A stretch of DNA of 64,000 nt from an uncultured delta proteobacterium (GCA_903901335.1 CAIUQR010000141.1:1-64000); one strand, 5' to 3'; shown: positions 54,017-62,957, counted from the stretch's first letter. Numbers and translations are program-made. The notes: generated by a model not told the origin, from the letters alone.

Positions 54017-55260
54017 CACCGTCCCTTCCCGGCGCTCAGCGCGCTTTTCGATTTGCCTTTTGTCGTAATTTCACCGATTACGACCCGTTCTTTTTCCTTG
54101 AGCCCCTCCCTGACCTCAGCCAGGATTTCGCTCTTGATGCCGATTTTGATCGGGCGCAGCTCGACGCTGCCGTCGGCTTTCGACACCCGCACCTTGATTT
54201 CCGCGCCTTCCGCAGCATTGCCGATAGCAGCAGCCGGTATCAGTAAAACGCCCTTCGCCTGTGCGAGCACGATGAAGACCTGCGCCGTCATCTGAATCTT
54301 CAGTTCACCTTCCGGATTCGGAATATCAAACAGCACATCGTAGAACACCACGTTGTTGATAAGTTCCGGGGTGGGGAGGATCTGCCTGACTTTACCGGTC
54401 CAACGCCTGGAATCGCCCAGGATGGTAAAATAGACGTCCTGGCCCGGCTTAACGCGGACAATGTCCGCTTCAGAAACTTGCGCCCATACCGTCACAGTGC
54501 TGATGTCCGCAATCCGCAGGATATTCGGCGCCTGCTGATTGGCGTTGAGTGTCTGCCCTTCCAGAAGGGTGATGGAAACGACTTCGCCGGCCATCGGAGC
54601 CGTTATTTTGGTATAACCCAGATTAGCTTTGGCGGTGTCTACCGCCGCCGTAGCCTGCTTTATCTGGGCCAAGAGTGAACTTACGTCGGCGCGGGCGACA
54701 TCGAAACCAGCCTGGGTGATGTCACGGTCGTTGGCAGAGATTGCCCCTTCACCCTGGGCGAAGAGTTTTTCGTTGCGGGTACGGAGCTCCGTGGCAAGCA
54801 CAAGCTGTGTTTGTTTCAAAGAACGCTGCGCGGTCATGCTTTCGAGGGCCGCACTAGCTGACGTCAGCGCTGTATCCGCCAGAACCGGATCAATTTCCGC
54901 AAGCAATTGGTCTTCTTTCACAGGATCGCCGCGATTGACCTTCAGTGATTTCAGTTTACCGGAAGTCTGAGCCCCGACATCGACATATTTGATAGGTTGC
55001 ACGATGCCCGCCGCCACGACCGTACTTTCTATATCACCGCGTTCTACATCAGCGGTAGCGTAGAGGACTTTGGCTTTTCCAAATGCCCAGTGGTACCCGA
55101 ATCCGCCGGCAATAACTACAAGAAGTGCGCCAATCAACCATAGGCTGCGTCGCTGCAGGAGTGTTTGGAATTTTGAGGGACTTTCCACCGGAGATGTTGT
55201 AGGTTCAACATTAACTGTTACTGTGGGTTTGGCTTCCTGGCTGATGCTTGTCGCTTCCAT
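54016..55260 (-). CDS. macA: MacA-type periplasmic adaptor subunit
   Basis: 414 aa, ATG 55260 with AAGGAAT upstream. One N-terminal transmembrane helix (SLWLIGALLVVIAGGFGYHW) anchors it; then YVDVGAQTSGKLKSLKVNRG (lipoyl-like), a helical hairpin (SAALESMTAQRSLKQTQ, AQIKQATAAVDTAKANLGYT) and KITAPMAGEVVSITLLEGQT. Membrane-fusion protein joining MacB to the TolC-like duct. Confidence 0.92.
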   Translation of the reverse strand: MEATSISQEAKPTVTVNVEPTTSPVESPSKFQTLLQRRSLWLIGALLVVIAGGFGYHWAFGKAKVLYATADVERGDIESTVVAAGIVQPIKYVDVGAQTSGKLKSLKVNRGDPVKEDQLLAEIDPVLADTALTSASAALESMTAQRSLKQTQLVLATELRTRNEKLFAQGEGAISANDRDITQAGFDVARADVSSLLAQIKQATAAVDTAKANLGYTKITAPMAGEVVSITLLEGQTLNANQQAPNILRIADISTVTVWAQVSEADIVRVKPGQDVYFTILGDSRRWTGKVRQILPTPELINNVVFYDVLFDIPNPEGELKIQMTAQVFIVLAQAKGVLLIPAAAIGNAAEGAEIKVRVSKADGSVELRPIKIGIKSEILAEVREGLKEKERVVIGEITTKGKSKSALSAGKGR

Positions 55261-55311
55261 TTTTGTGAATTCCTTTTTTACAGAAAGCCTACCGCTGATT
55301 CTTTCCTGAAA

Positions 55312-55466
55312 ATCTGGACACAGAGTTAATCCCCAGTTATGAAAATAACTGGAGGAAAACATGAGTGTTGAACAAAAGAGAACATACGATTCAGAATTTA
55401 AAGAAATGCAGTGCTTCTGTCAGAGGAAACTGGCCACACCATTCCTGAAGTGGCAAAAAGTCCAGC
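55312..55466 (+). mobile_element. relic of an IS3-type element (5-prime end and orfA start)
   Basis: Starting around 55317 (TGGACACAGAGTTAATCC, an IS3-like terminal sequence), an ATG at 55361 encodes MSVEQKRTYDSEFK, the usual beginning of IS3-family OrfA. After about 55403 the frame shifts by one: AVLLSEETGHTIPEVAK continues in another frame. The element is then truncated by about 55466. Remains of a past insertion between the MacAB operon and the lipoprotein gene. Confidence 0.65.
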
Positions 55467-55597
55467 AGGTGCAGTTGAGTTTCGTTCTTTGTCAAAACAA
55501 TGCAGCTTACTCTCAAAGCTTCTTTGCTCATGATTCGCTCCCTGTGCTGAACTTTCTGCGAGTTTATCTTCCCTGTCCGCCGATTTTCCAAGAAATA

Positions 55598-56158
55598 CTA
55601 TCGGAGCCTGTCGAGATCGGCTTCCAACATATCGAGCCTGTGCGAAATGTCTGATCTTTCCTCGCGCTCGGAGTATCTGCCTCCTTCCGTTATCCTCATA
55701 TAATCACGCCGGATGTAGTCCAGTCTCGATTGAAACACTTCCTCCTCTCTCTGAGACAAACGCCTGTTGAATCTGACCTCATCAATTCTTTTCTGGAGTG
55801 AGGCAATTTTGTCCCCGTTCCTGGGTTCATCTATTCTGCTGGTCCTGGCCAGTGCTCTGTTGATCTCGTCTTCCAGCACATCAAGTCTTCTGTTGAGGTT
55901 ATCCCATTGGTCCCGGTAGACCATTTGGTCTCTCAATTCCGTATAGTCAATTCGAATTCCCTGCAGAGTCGTCAGAAAAACCTGGGCCTGATCAGGCGTA
56001 AGTATCCCGGTTTTCAGCCCGTCTCCAATCTTCTCCTGGATCATAACCATCTTGTTTTCTGCACTCCTTTCCTTGTCCGGCCAAGTCTGCAAAGCGCAGC
56101 CGGAAAACAAGCCTAATCCTAAAACCGCCAGCACTGACAACAACAAAAATTTATTCAT
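55598..56158 (-). CDS. coiled-coil lipoprotein
   Basis: 186 aa, ATG 56158. Lipobox FSGCALQ (Cys21), then long charged helices (DQWDNLNRRLDVLEDEINRA, ISHRLDMLEADLDRLR) predicted as coiled coil. It sits behind the sigma-54 promoter 6 and so heads the 16-kb block down to 39845. The IS3 relic separates it from macA. Unknown function; envelope tether likely. Confidence 0.78.
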   Translation of the reverse strand: MNKFLLLSVLAVLGLGLFSGCALQTWPDKERSAENKMVMIQEKIGDGLKTGILTPDQAQVFLTTLQGIRIDYTELRDQMVYRDQWDNLNRRLDVLEDEINRALARTSRIDEPRNGDKIASLQKRIDEVRFNRRLSQREEEVFQSRLDYIRRDYMRITEGGRYSEREERSDISHRLDMLEADLDRLR

Positions 56159-56368
56159 GGCCACCTCCTGCCTCCAGATGTTAAATTATGGGACTGCAGC
56201 CTCACACCATCCGGGGCGTTCCGAAGTATTTATCCCCGTATCAAGGCAATTTTTTCAAACATACTCCATCATTTATCGACTTTTCTCTAACAAATTGGAA
56301 ATACAGCATAATAAGCGAGCAGCGCATTTTTATCCTGATAATCACTTCCTGTTCAACACTCTCAAATA

Positions 56369-56384
56369 TTCAATTTTTGTGCCA
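56369..56384 (-). promoter_or_regulatory. sigma-54 promoter 6 (-24/-12)
   Basis: Minus-strand TGGCACAAAAATTGAA; the -24 is perfect, the -12 has TTGA instead of TTGC. It lies 211 bases upstream of the coiled-coil lipoprotein. Confidence 0.75.
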
Positions 56385-56484
56385 GGATTGCGTTTTGCCT
56401 CATGACGTGCTATATCAGCATGATTTTTATGCATAAAAAAGAAAAGGCAGGTGAAAGGCTGTCGTTGACAGAGGAACAAAAGAG

Positions 56485-56515
56485 GGTCATATTTGGCCAC
56501 TGGCCAAATATGACC
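56485..56515 (-). promoter_or_regulatory. enhancer-type upstream site 6 (perfect palindrome)
   Basis: Perfect 15-bp arms GGTCATATTTGGCCA and TGGCCAAATATGACC around one base, 100 bases upstream of promoter 6 and 56 bases beyond the Gln-rich gene. It may double as a transcript terminator. Confidence 0.82.
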
Positions 56516-56571
56516 TTTATCTCTTCTCCTGGGGCTATCACTTGAGAAGAGAAGGTAAGATTTAACAAGAA

Positions 56572-56859
56572 TTAGTACTCTTTTTCATGTTGTTTTTGTA
56601 CCCGTTGCAGCTCCTTCTGCTGTTCCTCTAACACTGCATCTCGTTGTTCCTGGTCCATCTGCTTCTGCTGTTCCATCTGCTGCTGCGGTGCCTGTTGTTG
56701 TTCTTGTAGTTTCTTCTTCTGCTGTTGCTGATGTTCTAACCGTTCTTGCTGTTGCTGTAATTTCTGGGTCTGCCGTTCAGAGTCGTCAGACGGATCAGCG
56801 CTCCAAGCCTGAGCAGTGAGAGACAAAACCAATGTCAAGAAAATGATAATCTTTTTCAT
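56572..56859 (-). CDS. exported Gln-rich coiled-coil protein
   Basis: 95 aa, ATG 56859. Signal peptide (IIIFLTLVLSLTAQAWSA) followed by a continuous Gln/Glu/Lys heptad run (KLQQQQERLEHQQQQKKKLQ), almost entirely low-complexity coiled coil. It is the last gene of the block from 63224 and ends 56 bases before upstream site 6. Role unknown. Confidence 0.68.
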   Translation of the reverse strand: MKKIIIFLTLVLSLTAQAWSADPSDDSERQTQKLQQQQERLEHQQQQKKKLQEQQQAPQQQMEQQKQMDQEQRDAVLEEQQKELQRVQKQHEKEY

Positions 56860-56902
56860 CCATAGCCTCTGGTTAAGGTTGACCAACGTAGTCTTGCCCC
56901 TG

Positions 56903-57101
56903 TTATTTTTTGGTATCCATCGATTTTTCGTCCATGTCTTTCCTACCCTTCATCATTGGGCATTGGGCCATGGAATCCTTGCTCATCTTCATATGCTCCA
57001 TCATGTGCTGCATCATCTTTTCCTGCATCTTTTCCATTCGCACAACCGCTCTGCATCAGTATCAGGAGGCCCAGGATGAACGGCATGCCGAATATTACCA
57101 T
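56903..57101 (-). pseudogene. Met/His-rich metal-binding lipoprotein, apparent frameshift
   Basis: From ATG 57101 a lipoprotein signal reads MVIFGMPFILGLLILMQSGC and then continues in an unconvincing Asp/Gly-rich frame. One base over, from 57037, the frame encodes a Met/His-rich helix (MEKMQEKMMQHMMEHMKMSK, DSMAQCPMMKG) ending at TAA 56903. The two halves fit together as a small lipoprotein with a copper-binding-like tail, broken by a single-base shift near 57037-57047. It is either decayed or a sequencing error. Confidence 0.6.
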
Positions 57102-57286
57102 TTCGCGCTGCCTGACGACTCGCTTAAACTCGGGCAAAAATTGCTCACAACCGGCTTTAATCATGTTTCCTCTGATGTGAATGATCACATACATTTTTGT
57201 CGTTTTAATGATCCATCTGCCTTGTGCATATCGCTGGTCTACCGGCTATTTGTCGTGTGTTGATGCCTTGGCGGCAGAGTGCGAGG

Positions 57287-58501
57287 TCACTTGCTCTCAG
57301 ACACCTTTTCGCCCAGGGCCTTTCGTGCCAGATAATCCAGGTCTGCGTCCGTTACCGTGGGAAGAAAACGTTTTCGATACAGTTCGTCATGCAAGATATC
57401 CACAATGGCAACCAGGGGCGCCGCAACCAGAACACCCAGCACACCGAAAGCGGCCACACATATGAGCATGGAAAAGATCACCGCCACCGGATGCAATTTC
57501 ATGCCGCGCGCCATGACGAAAGGAAGAATCACATTGTTTTCAAAGACCTGCACGGCGAAATACACGAGCAAAACCCAGACCGATGTCTTTCCTCCTTCAC
57601 TGAGGGCCAACAAGAGGGCAGGCACAGCGCTCAGGATGGGCCCCAGGTAGGGAATCGCTTCTAAGACTCCCGCGATCAACGCGAGAACCAGGGCATCCAC
57701 AAATCCGAAAAAGGGCCACATGAGCAGAAACACCAACAAACCGACTGTCAGCATTGCCATCAGTGTCGCAAATGCCCAGGTTGGCAAAAATTTTCCAACC
57801 CTTTGCATGATGATCAGGGTCTGATCATGGTGACGCTCGGGTACAATCAAAAAAATCGCGCCGAAAATGGGGCGGGGATTCATCACCGTAAAAATTACTC
57901 CGAAAAATACCATCACCAACACGACCAGGATCTGAGCGGCGTTGAATGCAACTGCAGTGAAACTACCGAGCACACCCTGAATCATCTGACTCAACTTGGC
58001 ACGGAGCGATCCCGACTCTTTCGAAGTTTTTGGCGGAGCGAGTTGAATAGTTCGTCGCGCGTCTTTAGGCTTGCCCTCCCCCGTCGCGGTCTGTGCAATT
58101 TCAGTGGTGACTTCCGCCTGAAGTTTTTCCTCGGAAAGCACAGCTTGTTGCTCCATTTTGATCAGGGGTTTTTGCATACGTTCCCAGTAAGCGGGCAACT
58201 GTTCCGAAAGCTTGGTGACCGACTCCTTCATAGGCCCGGAGAAAGCCCATCCCGTCAAGGCAATGACCACAACCAATGCCGCCACGATCAGCCCCGTCGC
58301 TCCTTTTCTTCCTCCCATAAAAGCTCGCCTGCGTGAAATCACGGGATTGACTGCTAGCGAAATCAGCAGAATCAGCAGAAATGACAACAGAATGGGAGAC
58401 AGCAGCGAGAACGTAAGGATGAACGCAAACAGTCCCGCTCCCAGTATCAGATAAAAAGTGACCGATCCCGGCCTCACCTCAGGTTTGGAGTTGTTGGACA
58501 T
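57287..58501 (-). CDS. AI-2E family transporter (PerM/YdiK-like)
   Basis: 404 aa. Seven to eight transmembrane helices; the C-terminal half has FGFVDALVLALIAGVLEAIP, YLGPILSAVPALLLAL and FAVQVFENNVILPFVMARGM, the signature of the AI-2E (PerM) family. Residues about 110-170 form a polar insert. Described family members export the signalling molecule AI-2 or act in Na+/H+ exchange; no LuxS is seen here, so the substrate is unknown. Confidence 0.87.
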   Translation of the reverse strand: MSNNSKPEVRPGSVTFYLILGAGLFAFILTFSLLSPILLSFLLILLISLAVNPVISRRRAFMGGRKGATGLIVAALVVVIALTGWAFSGPMKESVTKLSEQLPAYWERMQKPLIKMEQQAVLSEEKLQAEVTTEIAQTATGEGKPKDARRTIQLAPPKTSKESGSLRAKLSQMIQGVLGSFTAVAFNAAQILVVLVMVFFGVIFTVMNPRPIFGAIFLIVPERHHDQTLIIMQRVGKFLPTWAFATLMAMLTVGLLVFLLMWPFFGFVDALVLALIAGVLEAIPYLGPILSAVPALLLALSEGGKTSVWVLLVYFAVQVFENNVILPFVMARGMKLHPVAVIFSMLICVAAFGVLGVLVAAPLVAIVDILHDELYRKRFLPTVTDADLDYLARKALGEKVSESK

Positions 58502-58703
58502 GGCATTATCTCTTGTTGGTAGTGTCTCCTCCACAACGACAAAGGCTCACCCGACGCGGGCTGTGCACCTCCTCAGACGCGTGAATAGCTGACGCTGTCC
58601 TTTTCGAATTCTTTAATCACTTGATCGCTCAACGACAGCAACACTTTCGGATTGATGTGGTTGAATGTCTCAGCGGATATCGAAGTCGCGCCCCGGCGGC
58701 TGA

Positions 58704-59525
58704 TCAATACCGAAAATCTTCGTTGGTCATAGACGAGATTTTCTCAACGGTCATGTTGTTGAACACCATCTTGACACCGGGAACGTCAATCACACGTTTG
58801 CCGGCCAGGTTTTTTTCAGCCCAACTCCTGGCCTTACCCTCTAATTTAACCACGCCATTCTTCGTCTCGACGGTGATGTTGAGTGCGGTTGTCGAACGAT
58901 GATACAACAAGGTCGTCTTGACCAAGGCATTAACGGACGCATCATCTATCGATTCACCTGCAGTATCGTTATGTTGCCCCTTCTTGTTTTCGCCTGCCTT
59001 CAGCACGACAGCTGCCACCGTCATTTCATTTTTTACCTTTTTGACCCCTTCCACATCCATGACGTATTCGGTGATCAGGTCCTTTTGGGCAGTACTTGCG
59101 GCCTTACCGCGCAAGATGATGGTGCCGTTTTTCGCAATAACCTCAGTTTCGGCGGCATTCACGTTCTGATGGAATAAAAGTGTCGACTTTACTTTGTTCA
59201 TGAGCCACAAATCCGTATTCACAAAAGGGGCTGCACCTTGTTCTTCCAGCCTGCTCTGCACGACGGTTACTCCGGGCAGGCTTGCAAGAGTCTCCCGGGC
59301 CAGCAATTTGTGAGACTCATCGGAAACGGTCCCGGTCAAGGTTACAACGCCGCCTTTATTGCGCATTGTAATGTCATCGCCCTTGAGATAGGTCTTGAAT
59401 ACATACGACTGTTTGGCGGATGCCTCGATGCGGTCGTCCGTCCTGGATGCGACTGGAGGAATATTGAGTGAAAACAAGGAAGCCACAGTTTCCAGCAGTT
59501 CCAAAGGATAGGGTGTTTTTCTCAT
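58704..59525 (-). CDS. three-BON-domain protein, third copy
   Basis: 273 aa, ATG 59525, overlapping the diguanylate cyclase stop (ATGA). It has three BON repeats similar to the 19203 and 22109 proteins (IDDASVNALVKTTLLYHRST is shared). The N-terminus (LELLETVASLFSLNIPPVAS) is a weak, charge-interrupted signal, so export is uncertain. Unlike the other two copies it has no sigma-54 promoter of its own and is read from the upstream diguanylate cyclase gene. Confidence 0.82.
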   Translation of the reverse strand: MRKTPYPLELLETVASLFSLNIPPVASRTDDRIEASAKQSYVFKTYLKGDDITMRNKGGVVTLTGTVSDESHKLLARETLASLPGVTVVQSRLEEQGAAPFVNTDLWLMNKVKSTLLFHQNVNAAETEVIAKNGTIILRGKAASTAQKDLITEYVMDVEGVKKVKNEMTVAAVVLKAGENKKGQHNDTAGESIDDASVNALVKTTLLYHRSTTALNITVETKNGVVKLEGKARSWAEKNLAGKRVIDVPGVKMVFNNMTVEKISSMTNEDFRY

Positions 59526-60454
59526 GGCTTTTTTCTCCTTTTTTTGAGATGCGCTTTTCCGTCGGATGTCGGCAACCACACCTCCACCCGGTTCTTTCCG
59601 CTTCTCTTGACATGATAGAGGGCAGCATCTGCGTTCTCCACAAGATCTCGACATGTTCTGGTCATTTTTCCGCACGAGGCCACACCTATGCTGACGGTCA
59701 CTGTCTGGCCGTCGGGCAGGTGTTCCGCCATTTTGCCCCTTATTCTGTCGGCAATTACGCCGGCTTTGCGGACATTAGTCAAAGGCAGGATTACCGCGAA
59801 CTCTTCTCCTCCATAACGACAGCAAATATCTGAATCTCTGGCCATGCGAATGAGTGTTCTTCCCATTCCGGCCAGGATCCTATCACCTTCCTGATGCCCG
59901 TAAGTATCATTGACTCCCTTGAAGTCATCGATATCGATCAACATCAGTGAGACAATCGCGCCATATCGCACAGAGCGTCTCACTTCCAGGTCGATCTGTT
60001 GAAAAAAGTAGGTATGGTTAAAGAGGCCTGTCAGACCGTCTCGCAACGAAAGTTCGACTATTTCTTCAATAACAGCCTCTCCAACCAGCGTAGGGGAACA
60101 CATGTCACCTGTTATGTTCGAAAGGTAATCCAGCGCAGCAACGACTGTCCTGACATTCCTTCCCAGCACTGTCGACAGCTGTTTTTTGTGCCGCAGGACA
60201 TCAGTCCACAGGCCCTCGGCAACCTCTGGAGGAAAAAACTGGTGAGTAATCGAATACAGAAGGTCAGAATAGAACCTGAGGCCACGGCTCGCTCTGAGAT
60301 CGTCAAGACGATGCTTCTCTGCTTCCGTGAGCTGTCGATCTCCGGCAACGGCGGATGCCAGATCCACAGAGAGTGCATTGTCGTCAAGGATACCCCGCCG
60401 GCGATCAGCATCGGTCTCTTCGAAAGACGACGAATTGTTGTTCAGTATCTTCAA
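59522..60454 (-). CDS. diguanylate cyclase (GGDEF)
   Basis: 310 aa, soluble. The N-terminal about 130 residues are helical and resemble no domain I recognise (AEKHRLDDLRASRGLRFYSD, SITHQFFPPEVAEGLWTD). The C-terminal GGDEF domain has an intact GGEEF, and RDSD five residues upstream forms the I-site. It makes c-di-GMP. Coupled to the third BON copy by a 4-base overlap, so c-di-GMP signalling is woven into the island. Confidence 0.88.
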   Translation of the reverse strand: MKILNNNSSSFEETDADRRRGILDDNALSVDLASAVAGDRQLTEAEKHRLDDLRASRGLRFYSDLLYSITHQFFPPEVAEGLWTDVLRHKKQLSTVLGRNVRTVVAALDYLSNITGDMCSPTLVGEAVIEEIVELSLRDGLTGLFNHTYFFQQIDLEVRRSVRYGAIVSLMLIDIDDFKGVNDTYGHQEGDRILAGMGRTLIRMARDSDICCRYGGEEFAVILPLTNVRKAGVIADRIRGKMAEHLPDGQTVTVSIGVASCGKMTRTCRDLVENADAALYHVKRSGKNRVEVWLPTSDGKAHLKKRRKKP

Positions 60455-60501
60455 AGTCTTAACTCACCTCCAACCGTGTTGGAAAGGGCGTTTTTTATCC
60501 G

Positions 60502-60708
60502 CTACTTATTAGATTTTTCTACTGCTTTCATATTTTCACCCACAGCTTTCAGCATTTTGTTCTTTTTAGCGGTTTTCTCGGCCGGGAGTTCCAACATAGC
60601 CTTATCTTTCTGTTGTCTTTCAAGCTTGTGTTCCGCTTTCTGTTTGTGCTTGTCGTTACTTTGTTTCTGACTCTTTTCCTTGTTTTTCTTGCCGCCCTTA
60701 TCTCCCAT
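60502..60708 (-). CDS. small Lys-rich protein
   Basis: 68 aa, about one third Lys/Arg (GGKKNKEKSQKQSNDKHKQK), with a helical C-terminal half (MLKAVGENMKAVEKSNK). No membrane segment; may bind nucleic acid. AGGAGA upstream of ATG 60708. It lies 47 bases before the diguanylate cyclase gene. Family not recognised. Confidence 0.6.
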   Translation of the reverse strand: MGDKGGKKNKEKSQKQSNDKHKQKAEHKLERQQKDKAMLELPAEKTAKKNKMLKAVGENMKAVEKSNK

Positions 60709-60785
60709 GGTCTTTCTCCTTTTAAGAATGGTCCTTTTTCGATTATGTACAAAAAATCGTCTACGGTTTTAAAAATCTTTCGGCA

Positions 60786-62357
60786 TCATTTAAATGCCTT
60801 CATCAAGGCATCGAACTGCACCTGGAGTGACTTGGAGTGAGGGGTGACCGGCGGGATCTTGCGGTCGATATGAAGCAGTTCGTAGACGGCCATCTGGGCC
60901 GCTCGTACCGAATATTCCACCGTGAAGACGACATCGTCGGCAATTTCGACAAACTGGCTGACGAAGGCGAGATTCCTGGAGCCCTCAGGCATCGGCAACG
61001 GTCGATCACCGCGCATGCGAGGCATGAACATGCTGGTGATATAAGGCATTCTACAAGGAATGCAGTTGGCTGAGGCAACAGTCTCCAGATCGAATCGCAG
61101 GTGACCGCAGAGCTCCATCAGAATTTCTGCGCCACTGCAATCGGCCATAGGCTTGGCAACAAAATCCCCAATCCGATCCGGAAACAACGCGTATCCCCAG
61201 AACACCTGCACATCGGCAGGCTGGTTCGCAAAATGGGGTTGACAGGCCAGGACAATGGACATCAGCCAATTCGAGTCCTTAAAGGTCACCAGACCGCCTG
61301 TACCCGGTTCATTGCCGCTGAATTGATACATTTTATCGAAGAATGCAGTGTCTTTCAGGGTGACGGTAAACGACTCCCAGCATGACTGCGCAATGCAGCT
61401 GTTAAAGACCGCAGGCTTGCCGAAGTGCGAATGGCCTTTGGCCAGCTTTTCCCAGAGCATCCAACCGCCGCTCTCTGCTTTGGTCAGCTTTTCAGGCGCC
61501 TTCGTCATCGAACCCAGGCTGGAGGCATCGGTCATGGAGCCATTCTGCATGAAAACGAAGTCACCGTCTTTTACATCAATTACTTCGCTGTTGCCGTGCC
61601 GCTGGCAGTGGATGCCGGTTATGACGAACAGGCCGTCTTCGTATGTATGATCGAAGTCCGTCACCGTGCAATCGGTGACCATATGAACACCCTGGGTTTT
61701 AAGCCATGCCTGCAAAGGAAGAACCAGAGAGTCGTACTGGTTGAAAATTGTTCGTTTGACACCGGCAAGCGTTTCGATACGGGAAAACTCGAGCATAAAC
61801 CGGAGAAGGTAGCGCTTGAACTCGACGGCGCTATGCCAGGGCTGGAAGGCAAAGGTTGTGGACCACATATACCAGAATTCAGTCTCGAAAAACCCAGGTG
61901 AAAGCCAGTCGGTGATACAGCTTGCGGCCAAGGTCTCTTCGTCGGCCTGGCTGAGTTTCATGAGTTCGGTACGGTCATGCATCGAAAACCCCATTGACGT
62001 TACCGGGACCTTTGCGCGCTGGCGGTTGACGAGCCTCGCCATCGAGTGCGAATGGTGCTTTTCGTTGAACTCCACGGTTTCGTCAAAGACCGTCTTGCCT
62101 GCGTTGATCAGCGATGGAATTGATTTAAAAAGATCCCAGGTGCATTCGTAGTTGTCGGTAGTCAGCATGCGCCCGCCGCGCAGCGAGTAGCCCTGTTCGG
62201 GGTTGCCTGCCCCATCCAGGCTGCCGCCTATATCGGCTGCCGCTTCAAGGATGGAAATATTTTCTCCCGGAATATTGCCGTCGCGGAGCATGAAGGCGGC
62301 TGCGGCCAGAGATCCGATACCGCCACCCACAAGATAGGCCTTTGATTTGGTATTCAT
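60786..62357 (-). CDS. oleate hydratase (MCRA family, FAD-dependent)
   Basis: 523 aa. ATG 62357 with GAGGAAC upstream. The FAD-binding VGGGIGSLAAAAFMLRDG opens the protein; the family's ISILEAAADIGGSLDGAGN follows. It hydrates the cis double bond of oleate and related fatty acids to 10-hydroxy acids, which detoxifies unsaturated fatty acids in the membrane. The placement with cardiolipin synthases, Mla and BON genes fits lipid stress. Confidence 0.9.
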   Translation of the reverse strand: MNTKSKAYLVGGGIGSLAAAAFMLRDGNIPGENISILEAAADIGGSLDGAGNPEQGYSLRGGRMLTTDNYECTWDLFKSIPSLINAGKTVFDETVEFNEKHHSHSMARLVNRQRAKVPVTSMGFSMHDRTELMKLSQADEETLAASCITDWLSPGFFETEFWYMWSTTFAFQPWHSAVEFKRYLLRFMLEFSRIETLAGVKRTIFNQYDSLVLPLQAWLKTQGVHMVTDCTVTDFDHTYEDGLFVITGIHCQRHGNSEVIDVKDGDFVFMQNGSMTDASSLGSMTKAPEKLTKAESGGWMLWEKLAKGHSHFGKPAVFNSCIAQSCWESFTVTLKDTAFFDKMYQFSGNEPGTGGLVTFKDSNWLMSIVLACQPHFANQPADVQVFWGYALFPDRIGDFVAKPMADCSGAEILMELCGHLRFDLETVASANCIPCRMPYITSMFMPRMRGDRPLPMPEGSRNLAFVSQFVEIADDVVFTVEYSVRAAQMAVYELLHIDRKIPPVTPHSKSLQVQFDALMKAFK

Positions 62358-62448
62358 ATTGTCATGTTCCTCTTGAGAAAAAAATACTGCTATGTCCAAC
62401 ACCGACGCAGAAGTACGCTCTTTGATCTCCTGTTTCCCGAATGTGTTA

Positions 62449-62610
62449 CTACCGGAGGTGAAACCCGTTCCCGCCAAACAACCCGATGACGCCGATAAGA
62501 ATCAAATATATTGCAACAATATAGTTCAGCAGACGCGGTGCAACCAGAATGAGAATACCGGCGATCAGCGATACCAGCGGTGCGAGACTTACATTCATAT
62601 TCATGTTCAT
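62449..62610 (-). CDS. DUF3096 family small membrane protein
   Basis: 53 aa: MNMNMNVSLAPLVSLIAGIL, ILVAPRLLNYIVAIYLILIG, and GLFGGNGFHLR. The NVSLAPLxSLIAGILILxxPRLLNYIVAxYLIxxGxxGL pattern is DUF3096. Two short hydrophobic helices. GGAGA precedes the ATG at 62610, with in-frame ATGs at 62604 and 62598. Second gene after the GlsB/sll1863 pair. Function unknown. Confidence 0.87.
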   Translation of the reverse strand: MNMNMNVSLAPLVSLIAGILILVAPRLLNYIVAIYLILIGVIGLFGGNGFHLR

Positions 62611-62639
62611 GTTAATCTTCTCCTTACACGTTAGTTATA

Positions 62640-62939
62640 TCAGACGTGTTCCTCTTTAAATGTGGCAACAGTATTTTCAAGCGTTGATTGTAATGTACCC
62701 CACATATCCTCAACACCATCCTTAAGTTGCTCCCAGACGTGCTCGTCAGCCTCGCCCAGCTCACTCAGTTTTGCTTTCGTTGCGTGAAACTTCTGTTCCA
62801 GCTCTTCCACATGTTTGGCGTGTTTAATTCGGGCATCGGCTGTGATAACCACTCCCTGGGCCTTAAACCAGTCTAATTTGGCCTGTACCAGATCCAGTTC
62901 GGCATCTATCTTCTGTTTGTAGGCTTCTTTCGTGCTCAT
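62640..62939 (-). CDS. sll1863-like coiled-coil stress protein, second copy
   Basis: 99 aa. Helical, with KQKIDAELDLVQAKLDWFKA, ADARIKHAKHVEELEQK and LGEADEHVWEQLK; matches the 20435 gene segment by segment. It follows the GlsB/YeaQ gene after 18 bases, preceded by GGAGA. Confidence 0.8.
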   Translation of the reverse strand: MSTKEAYKQKIDAELDLVQAKLDWFKAQGVVITADARIKHAKHVEELEQKFHATKAKLSELGEADEHVWEQLKDGVEDMWGTLQSTLENTVATFKEEHV

Positions 62940-62957
62940 AATGTATCTCCTTCGTTA

